Positions 56,501 through 64,000 of a stretch of 64,000 nucleotides of DNA are shown piece after piece. How positions within the stretch are numbered: the first letter of the stretch is position 1; every line of letters begins with the position of its first letter. A program made the position numbers and the translations under genes. Under the pieces are notes generated by a model. That model searched no databases and was not told where the DNA came from. It saw only the letters and a program-made list of their open reading frames with translations. The stretch comes from Entomobacter blattae. Lineage in GTDB: Bacteria; Pseudomonadota; Alphaproteobacteria; Acetobacterales; Acetobacteraceae. Where the stretch lies: contig NZ_CP060244.1 in assembly GCF_014672835.1 (NCBI RefSeq), positions 1,033,001-1,097,000 of the forward strand, written 5' to 3'.

Positions 56501-57088
56501 CGTAACCTGAACAAAGGCGGGAACTTCCTTTTTGCGTGCGGCATTGGCCTTGCGGGTGGCGTAGACAGCAGCCTTGATCTGTAGGGGGTCCTGACAGGTT
56601 TCAATCATAAAGGCATCGACCCCGCCATCGATAAGGCCCAGAGCTTGCTGGTAGATCGAATCGACAAGGGTATCGTAATCCACATTGCCCAGAGAGGGCA
56701 ACTTGGTACCTGGGCCAATACTACCCAGCACGTAGCGGGGTCGGCCATCGGTAAACCCTTCTGAGGCCTCGCGGGCCAGCTCGGCAGCCCGGCGATTGAT
56801 TTCTATAGTTTTATCATCCAGGCCAAATTCCCTTAAGGTGATTACCGATCCCCCAAAGGAGTTGGTTTCCACCATATCGGCCCCAGCGGCATAGTAGGAG
56901 TGATGAATGCTCCGCACAATATCGGGGCGGGCCAGGTTTAAAACTTCCGTGCAGTTTTCACAGTTCCAGAAATCTTTCTCAATATCAAGCTCCATCATCT
57001 GGATCCGTGAGCCCATGGCGCCATCACAGAGCAGCACTTGTGAGGAGAGAAGATCCAAAAGGGGAGGGGGGCTTTTGGGGGTACTCAT
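53579..57088 (-). CDS. metH: Cobalamin-dependent methionine synthase
   Basis: Transfers the methyl group of methyltetrahydrofolate to homocysteine through methylcobalamin. The 1169-residue protein has all modules in order. The homocysteine domain (about 1-320) has its zinc cysteines in GMNCATGP and LIGGCCGTTTEHI. The pterin-binding domain (about 345-610) contains FSIGERCNANGSKKW and VIDSTETPVLEAAL. The B12 cap and Rossmann domains (about 650-880) carry TVKGDVHDIGKNLVDIILTN with the base-off His ligand. The AdoMet activation domain follows (about 930-1169; SRYSFGYPACPNLADQEPI). I see no cobalamin riboswitch in the upstream 300 bases. With metE reduced to a remnant at 14.6 kb, this is probably the sole methionine synthase. 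Confidence 0.97.
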   Translation of the reverse strand: MSTPKSPPPLLDLLSSQVLLCDGAMGSRIQMMELDIEKDFWNCENCTEVLNLARPDIVRSIHHSYYAAGADMVETNSFGGSVITLREFGLDDKTIEINRRAAELAREASEGFTDGRPRYVLGSIGPGTKLPSLGNVDYDTLVDSIYQQALGLIDGGVDAFMIETCQDPLQIKAAVYATRKANAARKKEVPAFVQVTVETTGTLLAGTDIAAAATVCHALDVPLMGMNCATGPQEMAEHVRWLAQNWPGMISLQPNAGLPELHHGHTHYPLTQEEMVSWIDRFLEEDGLNLIGGCCGTTTEHIQALDSLLRRKGGNTRYRPAPLERKPVWIPSVSSLYTPTPLRQENSYFSIGERCNANGSKKWRQYQEEHDWDNCLLMGREQMEEGSNALDICTAYVGRDEIAEMSAVIQRFSTSVDAPLVIDSTETPVLEAALKLYGGKAIINSIHFEDGEQHAADRMRLARQFGAAVVALTIDEEGMAKTPTDKLRIANRLIEFACTRHGLPQSDLLIDPLTFTIATGVEEDRKLGVWTLEGIRLIRDKFPDVQIVLGLSNISFGLNPAARALVNSVFLDEALKAGMTAAIVHVSKIRPLHELAQEEIQIARDLIFDRRSEGYDPLQKLLELFAERKATDVVKASTATTVEEKLKERIVKGRKPGLEDDLTEALQTYSPLEIINTILLDGMKEVGELFGSGKMQLPFVLQSAETMKAAVAFLEPFMERQESSQKGTIVLATVKGDVHDIGKNLVDIILTNNGYRVVNLGIKVPIATMIEALNAEKADALGMSGLLVKSTVIMRENLEELRRQQIDIPVLLGGAALTRRYVEEDCTKAYSPNAESTGKVAYARDAFDGLTLMNHITEGSFDSYLSATQSRSNLRSASERDKRAEPIAPTVLPREEAQARRRTLEEGYAIPAPPFWGVKHLSASSRALLPFINERSLFQFQWGFRKQGRTLEEFMDWAKTELRPVLKHTLDLSESFLHPQAAYGYWKAAGENNDLIIFEEDGTTEITRFTLPRQSRQNGECIADFVRDVDDNERDVVAFQVVTVGAEASQKAQEFFTTDRYQDYLYLHGLSVEMAEAMAEYTHKRIRAELGFSGEDAREIDKLLAQGYRGSRYSFGYPACPNLADQEPILKLLEAEKIGISLTEGFQLHPEQSTSALVIFNPKAKYFII

Positions 57089-59020
57089 AGGGTGGGTCTT
57101 CCTGTTTGATAGTGAAGGGGTAGGCCCAAACGAACCATAAACTGTATAACCATAAAAAGAGGCTCAAGCATAATCGGTATGACCATAAAGAAGGGACGTG
57201 GTAAAAAGGTAAAAAAGAGGGAGCATAGTAAAAAGGTAAAGCATTGTTTGAGCATTATGCCAAGGCACGGGTGTATCGCAACAAAAAAGCTTAGGAGAAA
57301 TTTTGTCATAAATTTTTACAATCAGATTGACTAAAGCTTAACACTTGTAATGTCTATAATCAGACAGTCTCTTTTCTCTTCTGGTCTTGAGCTGTTACAA
57401 CAAAAATGGGGTCGGTTAAAAACAGGGCAGGCTTTCTTTGGGCGTTCTCCTAAATCTATTGACCAAAAAGATCTATAACCAAAAAAGATCTATGATCAAA
57501 TAAAGGAATATGACCCAAAAGGGAGACAACCCAAAAAGGGATATCACTCAGAGAGTGGGCCTGCAAAAGGCTTTATCAAGGGTTGCCAAGAATGCAAGCC
57601 CATAAAGTGATAATAAGAGGTCAGATAGCTGAACCAATCGAACGTTGGCCTATAACCAGCTGAAAGGGGCGTGTGCTTATTTCCTGGCCTGCTCCAGCCA
57701 CTCTAATAAGAGTAAGACTAAGGCTAGTTAAGACCAGTTAAGAAAAATCATTAAGAGCTTAAGGAAGGGATGATCAATAAAGGGATCATCACTAACATGA
57801 CGAAGTATAATAGAGGAAAAACATGATGAAGTGTAGTAGAGGAAACCCCCTAGTTTCCAGTCCCGCAGGGGCTTTCAAGAGGTTCTTTAAAGGCTTTAGG
57901 GCGTAAAATTAAGGCGTAGATAAAGAGAGGTCTTGGTGAGGAAGGCACATGAGGGAAGGCGTACGGGGAAGAGGTGTAATTTGTCAGTAATCTGGTAGTA
58001 ATTTGGCAATGATCTCGCCCTTATCGGGTATTAAGTGGGCGAGAAGAGGGATGAAGGAGAGATGAGCATTTTTTATAGAATGTTGGCCTCTTAAGTATGG
58101 TTTTGGAGAGGTGTTCTGTATTTGTGTGTTAAATTTTAAAAACCTAAACGAGGTTAAAGAAACCTAAATGAGGGTAAGGAATGGGCTGAGTCATCGCCTG
58201 CTCTTGGCTTAAGAATGCCCATTATGCCCCAAAACAGAGGCAAAATCATGAGGTATGCCATGGGGTATGAGGCGGGTGCCAATGAAGGGGCCTTTCGCTG
58301 TCATATCCACCCCGGCACCCGCCCGAGGGGTTAACCATTGGGGTTAACCATTTTTTGGGGATTCAACCATTTTTGATGTGGGATTCTTGCCCTATCCCCG
58401 TTTTCTCTAAATGGGGTGAGCCATGAAATGAGGTGAGCCATGCCAAAATTACAAACATCTCGGCTACATCCTCGCAAGGAAATTGCCTTATCAGGGATTG
58501 CCTCGCTTACCCGCCCCCACTGACCAGGCCCCACGTACTAGCTTCCACATACCGGCCTCCGCTTCGGCCTTCACTTACTGGCTCTCACATTACCGGCCCC
58601 CGCTTCGGCCTCCACTGACCGGCATGGATGATTTCGATGCCAATAACTGCCCGCCTATTGATGATTGGCGACTAGACAGGTTGACCACGTTTTGAAGAGG
58701 GATTTTGAGATGGGATTTACGCATTTGGCCAATCAGGTTATGATAACGTCATTACATTGATTGTGGAGAAAAATTTATAATAAAAGCATAATTCAACCCT
58801 ATGGGAATGTTTTCTGAGAAAAAATGTTGAATATCCGTTACCTTCCACAAAATAAAACTATTATGGTCTGTTTACATTTGATAGATATATCTCAATTTGA
58901 TATGGGTAGCCCAAGGCAGGTGGAGGCAGGCCTGGGCAGCCTGTGGGAAGCGAACCAGTCAGAAAAGGTTGGGCCTGAGCCCGGTTTTCTACTGTAATTT
59001 ATTCTGGTGAAGGAAATTCT
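57089..59020. other. 1.9-kb non-coding stretch between metH and the secretion cassette
   Basis: Several local repeats: about 17-bp AAAAAGATCTAT-like units at 57465-57500 and a 26-bp unit repeated twice at 57796-57847. There is a 10-bp perfect inverted repeat at 58271-58323. An imperfect 46-bp direct repeat at 58552-58622 contains CCGCTTCGGCCT. No gene family recognised. Confidence 0.5.
58271..58323. repeat. Perfect 10-bp inverted repeat
   Basis: GGCGGGTGCC (58271-58280) and GGCACCCGCC (58314-58323) with a 33-base loop. It is GC-rich with no T-run behind it, so not an obvious terminator; it may be part of a structured RNA or a protein-binding site. Confidence 0.6.
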
Positions 59021-61279
59021 GTGGAGCAGTCTAAACAAATTACTGATGGTGCAGATCCCCACAAGGGCAATGGTAGTACACAGCATACAGTAACCCCCAC
59101 CCAGCCTGCCATGATCAGGCTGAAGGCGGTTATGGCCATTGCCAAATACCATGGGGTGGAGCTGGACCTACGCGATTTTGCCGCCGAAGCCGGTGAAGAT
59201 AGCCCCTCTCCCGCCACGCTTACTCGCTGGTTAAAGGAATATGGCCTAATCGCCAAAGGGATGCGTGTGAAATGGCGCTACCTGGTTAAAATGCGGGGTG
59301 CTCCCCCTATTGCTCTGATGTTTCGCGATGGGTCAGCAGCCATTATGGTGGCCGCCGATCCAGACCATGGTGTTGTTTGGGTTAAAGACCCGTTGAAGGA
59401 GGCGGGGGCTTCCCCCGTTCCTGTAGACCAGTTGCGCCTTTCGCAGGTATGGACAGGCGATATCCTTCTGGTGAAGAAAAATCTTAACCAGAGCGAGGCC
59501 GATGCCCAAATCAACTTTACCTGGCTGGCGGGCATGGTGCTGCATGAAAAAAGAATTTTGCGTGATATAGGCCTCTCCTCCATGGTGCTGAGTGTGCTCG
59601 CCTTAGCTCCTGCCTTTATCGTTATGCAGATTGTCGATAAGGTGGTGAATTACCATTCCATGTCCACTCTTATCTCCATTTCCGGTATTCTGATTATCTT
59701 CAGCTTTTACGAAGTATTGCTCAGCTATGGCCGAAGGGAGCTGACAGAAGTGCTCAGTACTCGGCTTGATACCCGCATTTCCACCCACGTCTTTTCGCGA
59801 TTGCTGGTGTTGCCCCTGGAGTATTTTGAACGCCAGCAGGCTGGTCACCTTCTTGGCCGCGTGATGGAAATTTACAAGGTGCGCCACTTTCTAACCGGAA
59901 AGCTGATGACCACTTTCCTCGATCTCTTTACGCTTTTGGTGATTTTGCCAGTGCTGTTCTACCTTTCTGCCCCGCTAGCCTGGATGACCCTGGCCGGCAC
60001 CGGGATGATCGGCCTGATTGTGGTGATTTTTATGCGCCCCGTGTCAGATCGTATTCAAAAACAGATCACCGCTGAAATGGATAGAAACGCCATTATGTAT
60101 GAAACAGTGGCGGGGATTCGTACTGTAAAAACCTTAGCCCTTGAACCTGCTCGTAAGCAGGAATGGGATATTTACTCAGCCGAAGTCGCTCGCCGCAAGC
60201 TTGCGGTGGGGCGGATGAACAATATTCCCAGCACGTTGGTGCAGCCTTTTGAGTTTTTTGTTAGCCGCGGGATTGTGCTGATCGGGGCCTATTTGGCCAT
60301 TACGGGCTCTGTCAGTATCGGAGCTGGTGGGCTTATGGCCTTCATGATGTTGGGCGGTCGTGTGGCAGCCCCGTTGGTGAATATGGCACGCTTGCTTGAT
60401 GATATTAACGAAACGCGCTCTTCTCTTGCTCAGGCGGGTTCGGTGCTGAATAACCCAACAGAGAGTAAGGCCCTGACCATGGGGATGCGTCCCCCTGTTA
60501 AAGGGGCGCTCTCTTTTGTGGATGTCACCTTTTCTTATCCTGGTTCTGAGCGGAAAGCCCTGGATGCAGTGAGTTTTGATGTACCAGCCGGCACCATGGT
60601 AGGCGTTGTTGGTCGAAGCGGGTCGGGAAAATCCACAATCACCCGTCTGCTTCAAGGGGTCAGCCGGGGCTATTCAGGCTATTTGAAGCTGGATGGGGTG
60701 GAACTGCGCGAGATCAACCTTCATTATCTGCGCCGCTCCTTGGGGGTTGTGTTGCAGGATAACTTCCTCTTTCGCGGCACAGTGAAAGACAATATTACCG
60801 CCGGTCGTCCCGGCCTGACGCTGGATGATGTGGTACGGGCAGCCCGCTTGGCAGGCGCTGAAGACTTTATTGAGAAAATGCCAGCGGGTTATGAAACCTT
60901 TATTGAGGAAGGTTCAACCAATATTTCCGGGGGGCAAAGGCAACGTTTGGCGATTGCCCGCGCTGTTATCTCAAATCCGAAATTGATGATCTTGGATGAG
61001 GCAACCTCTGCTCTTGATCCAGAAAGTGAAGCCTTGGTGAATGCTAACCTGACGCAAATTGGGCGTGGGCGTACCATGGTGATTGTTTCCCATCGTCTTT
61101 CCTCGCTTGTCGATTGTGACCTGATCTTGGTGATGGATGCTGGTAAGATGGTCGATATTGCGCCTCATAATATTCTTTTGGAGCGGTGTGAAATTTATCG
61201 CACCCTTTGGATGCAGCAAAACAGGCACCTTTATGAGGAAGAAGAAGCGGCAGCCATGGAAGAAGAGGGAGAAGTGTAA
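59021..61279 (+). CDS. Type I secretion ABC transporter with C39-like domain
   Basis: Inner-membrane ATPase of a type I secretion system that moves proteins directly out of the cell. The 752-residue protein starts at GTG with GAAGGAAA upstream. About residues 20-150 form a C39-like domain (AMIRLKAVMAIAKYHGVELD). The catalytic Cys of true C39 peptidases is absent, as in HlyB, so this domain should bind rather than cut the cargo. The transmembrane domain spans about 175-460. The nucleotide-binding domain has Walker A VVGRSGSGKST, signature NISGGQRQRLAIARA and Walker B LMILDEATSALDPES. The stop overlaps the next ATG (TAATG). Confidence 0.93.
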   Translation: MEQSKQITDGADPHKGNGSTQHTVTPTQPAMIRLKAVMAIAKYHGVELDLRDFAAEAGEDSPSPATLTRWLKEYGLIAKGMRVKWRYLVKMRGAPPIALMFRDGSAAIMVAADPDHGVVWVKDPLKEAGASPVPVDQLRLSQVWTGDILLVKKNLNQSEADAQINFTWLAGMVLHEKRILRDIGLSSMVLSVLALAPAFIVMQIVDKVVNYHSMSTLISISGILIIFSFYEVLLSYGRRELTEVLSTRLDTRISTHVFSRLLVLPLEYFERQQAGHLLGRVMEIYKVRHFLTGKLMTTFLDLFTLLVILPVLFYLSAPLAWMTLAGTGMIGLIVVIFMRPVSDRIQKQITAEMDRNAIMYETVAGIRTVKTLALEPARKQEWDIYSAEVARRKLAVGRMNNIPSTLVQPFEFFVSRGIVLIGAYLAITGSVSIGAGGLMAFMMLGGRVAAPLVNMARLLDDINETRSSLAQAGSVLNNPTESKALTMGMRPPVKGALSFVDVTFSYPGSERKALDAVSFDVPAGTMVGVVGRSGSGKSTITRLLQGVSRGYSGYLKLDGVELREINLHYLRRSLGVVLQDNFLFRGTVKDNITAGRPGLTLDDVVRAARLAGAEDFIEKMPAGYETFIEEGSTNISGGQRQRLAIARAVISNPKLMILDEATSALDPESEALVNANLTQIGRGRTMVIVSHRLSSLVDCDLILVMDAGKMVDIAPHNILLERCEIYRTLWMQQNRHLYEEEEAAAMEEEGEV

Positions 61280-62763
61280 TGTCTCAGCTTCCAGTTCCCG
61301 AGAACGATAAACATCAGGAAATTACCAAAGCGGCTGAAGGTCAGGAGGTGGATAAAAATCCCCCCACCCAACAGATTTTCGATGCCACGTCTCCAGAGTT
61401 GGTCGACGTGCCACCCGCTTTGCTAGAATTTTACTCTCCCAGTGCAGCCCTGATCAATTTGCCGCCCACGCCGGCTGCGGAATATATGGGGTGGATTATT
61501 TCCTGCATGGCTATTTTCTGTTTTCTTGGCATGGCCATCTTCCCATTGGACAAGGTTGTTACCTCGCCTGGAAAAATCACTTCGGCAGAGGCTACTATTG
61601 TGGTGCAGCCGCTTGATACCTCGATCATCCATTCCATTGATGTGCACGAGGGAGACTTTGTTCATAAGGGTCAGGTGCTAGCCCATCTTGACCCTACGAT
61701 TTCCACCGCCGATGTTGAAGCACTGCGTAAGCAGATGGACAGCTACCAGGCTGAGGTGGATCGTCTGATCGCTGAAGTGCAAGGGAAGGATTATCAGGCC
61801 GATATCAATAACCCTGCCTCCTTACAGCAAAGGCAGACCTTTTTGAAAAGGCGTCAGGAATTTAACCAGAAAGTGGCCGATTTTGACCATAAAATTGCAG
61901 AGCTCCAAAGCGATCTGCAAGGGTTTTTAGCCAATGTGGCCATGTATGGTGGGCGGGCAAAGGTGGCTCAAGATGTTACCAATATGCGCCTGCGCCTTCA
62001 GCAGGAGTCTGTCGGAAGTAAGCTTTCCACCCTGGCCTCACAGGATAACCTGATGGAAATGCAGCGCTCGCAGGTTTCAGCCCAGCAAAGTGCCAATAGC
62101 ACGCGTGATAAATTGCGGAGTATGGAGGCCCAAAAACAGGGATATATCGACTCGTTTCAGGCGGATAACTATAAAATGCTGGCCGAGGCCCAACATCACC
62201 TTTATGAGATAAGGGGTAATTTTGAAAAGGCGGATCTGCGTAAGAAACTGGTTTTGATGAAAGCCCCGCAAGATGCCATTGTGCTCACTATTTCAAAATT
62301 ATCCCAAGGCTCGGTTATTTCTACGGGCACACCTTTACTGACCTTGGTGCCTGTAGGCAGTGGGCTGGAGGTTCAGGTTCAGGTCAGAAGCCAGGATGCC
62401 GGCTTTATTCGCCTTGGCGATAAGGCCCTTATCAAGTTTGCAACCTTCCCCTACACCCAATATGGGGGCGCAGAAGCAACCGTGCGTAACATTAGTGCCG
62501 ACTCCTTCTTAACTGCGGGGGAAGAAAAACCAGGGCCCAACGGGATGCCCTCTAGTGGGGGCAGCCCTAGTAATAACCAGCTTCCTTTTTATAGGGTTAC
62601 CCTTCATATTGATCACTATAGCCTGCATGGGGTGCCGGAGTTTTTCCATCCCCAGCCTGGTATGCCTGTGACGGCTGATATCAAGGTTGGGAAACGGACG
62701 ATTGTCCAATATTTTCTTAACACTGTTGTTCCTGCTGCGACAGAAGGAATGCGAGAGCCCTGA
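61279..62763 (+). CDS. Type I secretion membrane fusion protein (HlyD family)
   Basis: Periplasmic adaptor linking the ABC transporter to an outer-membrane TolC-like channel. The 494-residue protein has a cytoplasmic lead of about 75 residues, one membrane helix (MGWIISCMAIFCFLGMAIFP) and then the lipoyl/beta-barrel half PGKITSAEATIVVQPLDTSI. Long coiled-coil helices follow (about 150-320; rich in Gln, Leu, Lys). The second half-lipoyl is KAPQDAIVLTISKLSQGSVI, and a C-terminal HlyD domain contains FATFPYTQYGGAEATVRNIS. A Gly/Ser/Pro insert lies at about 415-432. Its start is coupled to the transporter stop. No outer-membrane channel gene follows; a shared TolC elsewhere is expected. Confidence 0.93.
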   Translation: MSQLPVPENDKHQEITKAAEGQEVDKNPPTQQIFDATSPELVDVPPALLEFYSPSAALINLPPTPAAEYMGWIISCMAIFCFLGMAIFPLDKVVTSPGKITSAEATIVVQPLDTSIIHSIDVHEGDFVHKGQVLAHLDPTISTADVEALRKQMDSYQAEVDRLIAEVQGKDYQADINNPASLQQRQTFLKRRQEFNQKVADFDHKIAELQSDLQGFLANVAMYGGRAKVAQDVTNMRLRLQQESVGSKLSTLASQDNLMEMQRSQVSAQQSANSTRDKLRSMEAQKQGYIDSFQADNYKMLAEAQHHLYEIRGNFEKADLRKKLVLMKAPQDAIVLTISKLSQGSVISTGTPLLTLVPVGSGLEVQVQVRSQDAGFIRLGDKALIKFATFPYTQYGGAEATVRNISADSFLTAGEEKPGPNGMPSSGGSPSNNQLPFYRVTLHIDHYSLHGVPEFFHPQPGMPVTADIKVGKRTIVQYFLNTVVPAATEGMREP

Positions 62764-62938
62764 TCATCGCCTTGCCGATCAATTGCCTTGCAGGAGAGGA
62801 AACCTCAAAAGGCAATAAAGGGTTAACTAAAGGAAGGGGAACTATAGTAATATGCAGGTTAGTTATATGCAGGTTCTGGTTTTTAGGTTTTAGCCCCGAG
62901 GTTTTTAGGTTCGGGCCATAAAATAGGATAGGAAGAAA

Positions 62939-64000
62939 ATGGTTGGTGTAATTCGCAATTGGATCGCTTCTGTTTCTGGAACATCAAAACAGTTGGAGCA
63001 TGCCAAAGAGCTTCAAGAAGCTGGCGATTATATCAAGGCGTTTGATTTTTTAAGTAAAGCCGCTCTGGCAGGCGAGGTCGAGGCCAAGTTTTTGGTGGGC
63101 AAGGCCTATATGGAAGGCAAAGGGGTGCCTGCCAGCGTAACAGAAGCCGCCAAATGGCTTCAGCAAGCCGCCATTGAAGGGTGGGCCGAAGCCCAATATA
63201 TGTTGGCTGTGCTGTATTTGCATGGGCTGCCTGAAGAGATTGGCAAGCCGGGCGCTAATGTGGTTTTAAGCCTGGAAGGCGGTGAGGAGCGTAAGAACTT
63301 TAAGCCAGATCTGTACAAGGCTAGAGACTGGGTCAAGTTAGCAGCCGAAGCGGGCCACCCCGATGCGCAATCGCTCTATGGCTATATCCTGGCTTCAGGC
63401 CCGAAAGATATTGTGAATAAGGAAGAGGCCAAGATCTGGTACGAAAAAGCCTTGGCCAGTGAAAGGCCCCAGGCTTATCTGGGCTTAGGTTTGATGACCC
63501 TTCAGGCAGCCCAAACCGATGAAGAGCGTAAAAAGGCTGCAAACTATTTGGAAGAAGCGGCTGCAAAGGGGCTTTCTACCGCGCAATATATGTTAGGCTG
63601 TTTGATAGAGCAGGGGGTCACTGGCCGGCCTGATCTTGAAAAAGTGATGGAATATTTTAAGGCCGCGGCTGAGCAAGGGGTTGGCCCTGCTCAGGCGCGC
63701 TATGGGCTGGCCCTGCTTCAAGGGGTTGGCGTTGAGAAGAATAATCTCCACGGGGAAAGCTGGTTAAGGCGAGCAGCCCTGGGAGGAGATCGGGAGGCCG
63801 CTGCCCTGCTGGGGGATTTATATGTCCAAGGGCTTGAGGGCAAGGATATCAACTATCTGGAAGGGGTGCAGTGGTATATTCGTGCTGCTGAAGCAGGCCA
63901 TGCCAAAGCTTGTATTGCCCTGGCCGGTTTGTTTTTTGAAGGCAAGGGAGTGATCCCCGATAAAAAACAGGCCATTCGGTGGCTAATGCGCGGCCTGGAA
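62939..64000 (+). CDS. Sel1-like repeat protein, cut by the window end
   Basis: The frame from the ATG at 62939 stays open to the last base, at least 354 residues. It is built of about 36-residue Sel1/TPR-like units: for example AKFLVGKAYMEGKGVPASV, AQYMLAVLYLHGLPEE, AQYMLGCLIEQGVTG, AQARYGLALLQGVGVEK and ACIALAGLFFEGKGVI. There is no signal peptide (MVGVIRNWIASVSGTSKQLE), so it acts in the cytoplasm, probably as a protein-interaction scaffold. It lies 175 bases behind the HlyD gene and is likely part of the same cassette. Sel1 proteins next to secretion ABC transporters occur in other Acetobacteraceae-type loci (recollection, not checked). Confidence 0.85.
   Translation, partial: MVGVIRNWIASVSGTSKQLEHAKELQEAGDYIKAFDFLSKAALAGEVEAKFLVGKAYMEGKGVPASVTEAAKWLQQAAIEGWAEAQYMLAVLYLHGLPEEIGKPGANVVLSLEGGEERKNFKPDLYKARDWVKLAAEAGHPDAQSLYGYILASGPKDIVNKEEAKIWYEKALASERPQAYLGLGLMTLQAAQTDEERKKAANYLEEAAAKGLSTAQYMLGCLIEQGVTGRPDLEKVMEYFKAAAEQGVGPAQARYGLALLQGVGVEKNNLHGESWLRRAALGGDREAAALLGDLYVQGLEGKDINYLEGVQWYIRAAEAGHAKACIALAGLFFEGKGVIPDKKQAIRWLMRGLE

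Noticed and set aside
57089-57400. Search for a cobalamin or SAM riboswitch in front of metH
   Set aside because: I see no B12-box-like core or SAM-type stem arrangement. Absence by eye is not proof, so nothing is annotated.

Overview
ORGANISM. The window reads as a chromosome segment of an alphaproteobacterium, most probably an acetic acid bacterium (Acetobacteraceae). Pointers are an OprB-type sugar porin, an alginate-export-type porin, a serine acetyltransferase, PurF and MetH of alphaproteobacterial type, and a type I secretion cassette followed by a Sel1-repeat protein. GC content is moderate and intergenic DNA is AT-rich. The genus cannot be fixed from sequence alone. Coding density is very low: intact genes are separated by 0.5-3 kb stretches of non-coding DNA.

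LAYOUT. 1-5 kb: OprB porin, then a field of gene fragments (ettA, moeA, a sugar/nucleoside ABC permease) and a 60-bp periodic tract. 5.3-13 kb: HU, ammonium transporter amtB, cysE, a TrmH-type rRNA methyltransferase, tRNA-Tyr and a His-rich PadR regulator with paired operators. 13-16 kb: non-coding DNA with remnants of metE and a nuclease-like gene, plus a 9-bp tandem repeat. 16-19 kb: a small phage-derived lysis/superinfection-immunity cluster. 19-21 kb: a broken third copy of a secreted beta-rich protein family and an AT-rich secreted protein gene. 21.6-30.2 kb: a porin and the complete narGHJI respiratory nitrate reductase operon on the minus strand. 30.2-32.2 kb: an AT-rich island and repeats. 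32-34 kb: an APC permease. 34-40 kb: two intact secreted beta-rich paralogues, with queF, minD-minE, proA and pgl fragments between them. 40.5 kb: a lipoprotein transglycosylase. 42.1-43.5 kb: an intact type I-E CRISPR array of 24 repeats with a consensus IHF site in its leader and no cas gene in the window. 45-48 kb: ybaK, purF, cvpA. 48.5-49.5 kb: a mosaic of rplY, lptB and rpoC fragments. 50-57 kb: a Na/Pi cotransporter with a coupled small gene, and metH. 59-64 kb: type I secretion ABC transporter, HlyD-like adaptor and a Sel1-repeat protein cut by the window end.

THEMES. (1) Intergenic DNA holds partial, broken copies of housekeeping genes. Several of these (rpoC, lptB) are essential in most bacteria, so intact copies presumably exist elsewhere and these are partial duplicates or imported fragments rather than simple gene loss. 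metE is a remnant while metH is intact, consistent with reliance on B12-dependent methionine synthesis. (2) At least seven intergenic tracts carry short, partly palindromic repeats spaced about 59-66 bp apart. This is close to the 61-bp period of the intact type I-E array, and one tract closely resembles the I-E repeat. They look like decayed CRISPR arrays and are the most unusual pattern in the window. (3) Many unrelated short tandem repeats (units of 5, 8, 9, 10, 14, 16, 17 and 90 bp) are scattered through the spacers, and one has entered the 3' end of narJ. (4) The secreted beta-rich paralogues have no Sec signal and are plausible cargo for the type I secretion system at the right end.
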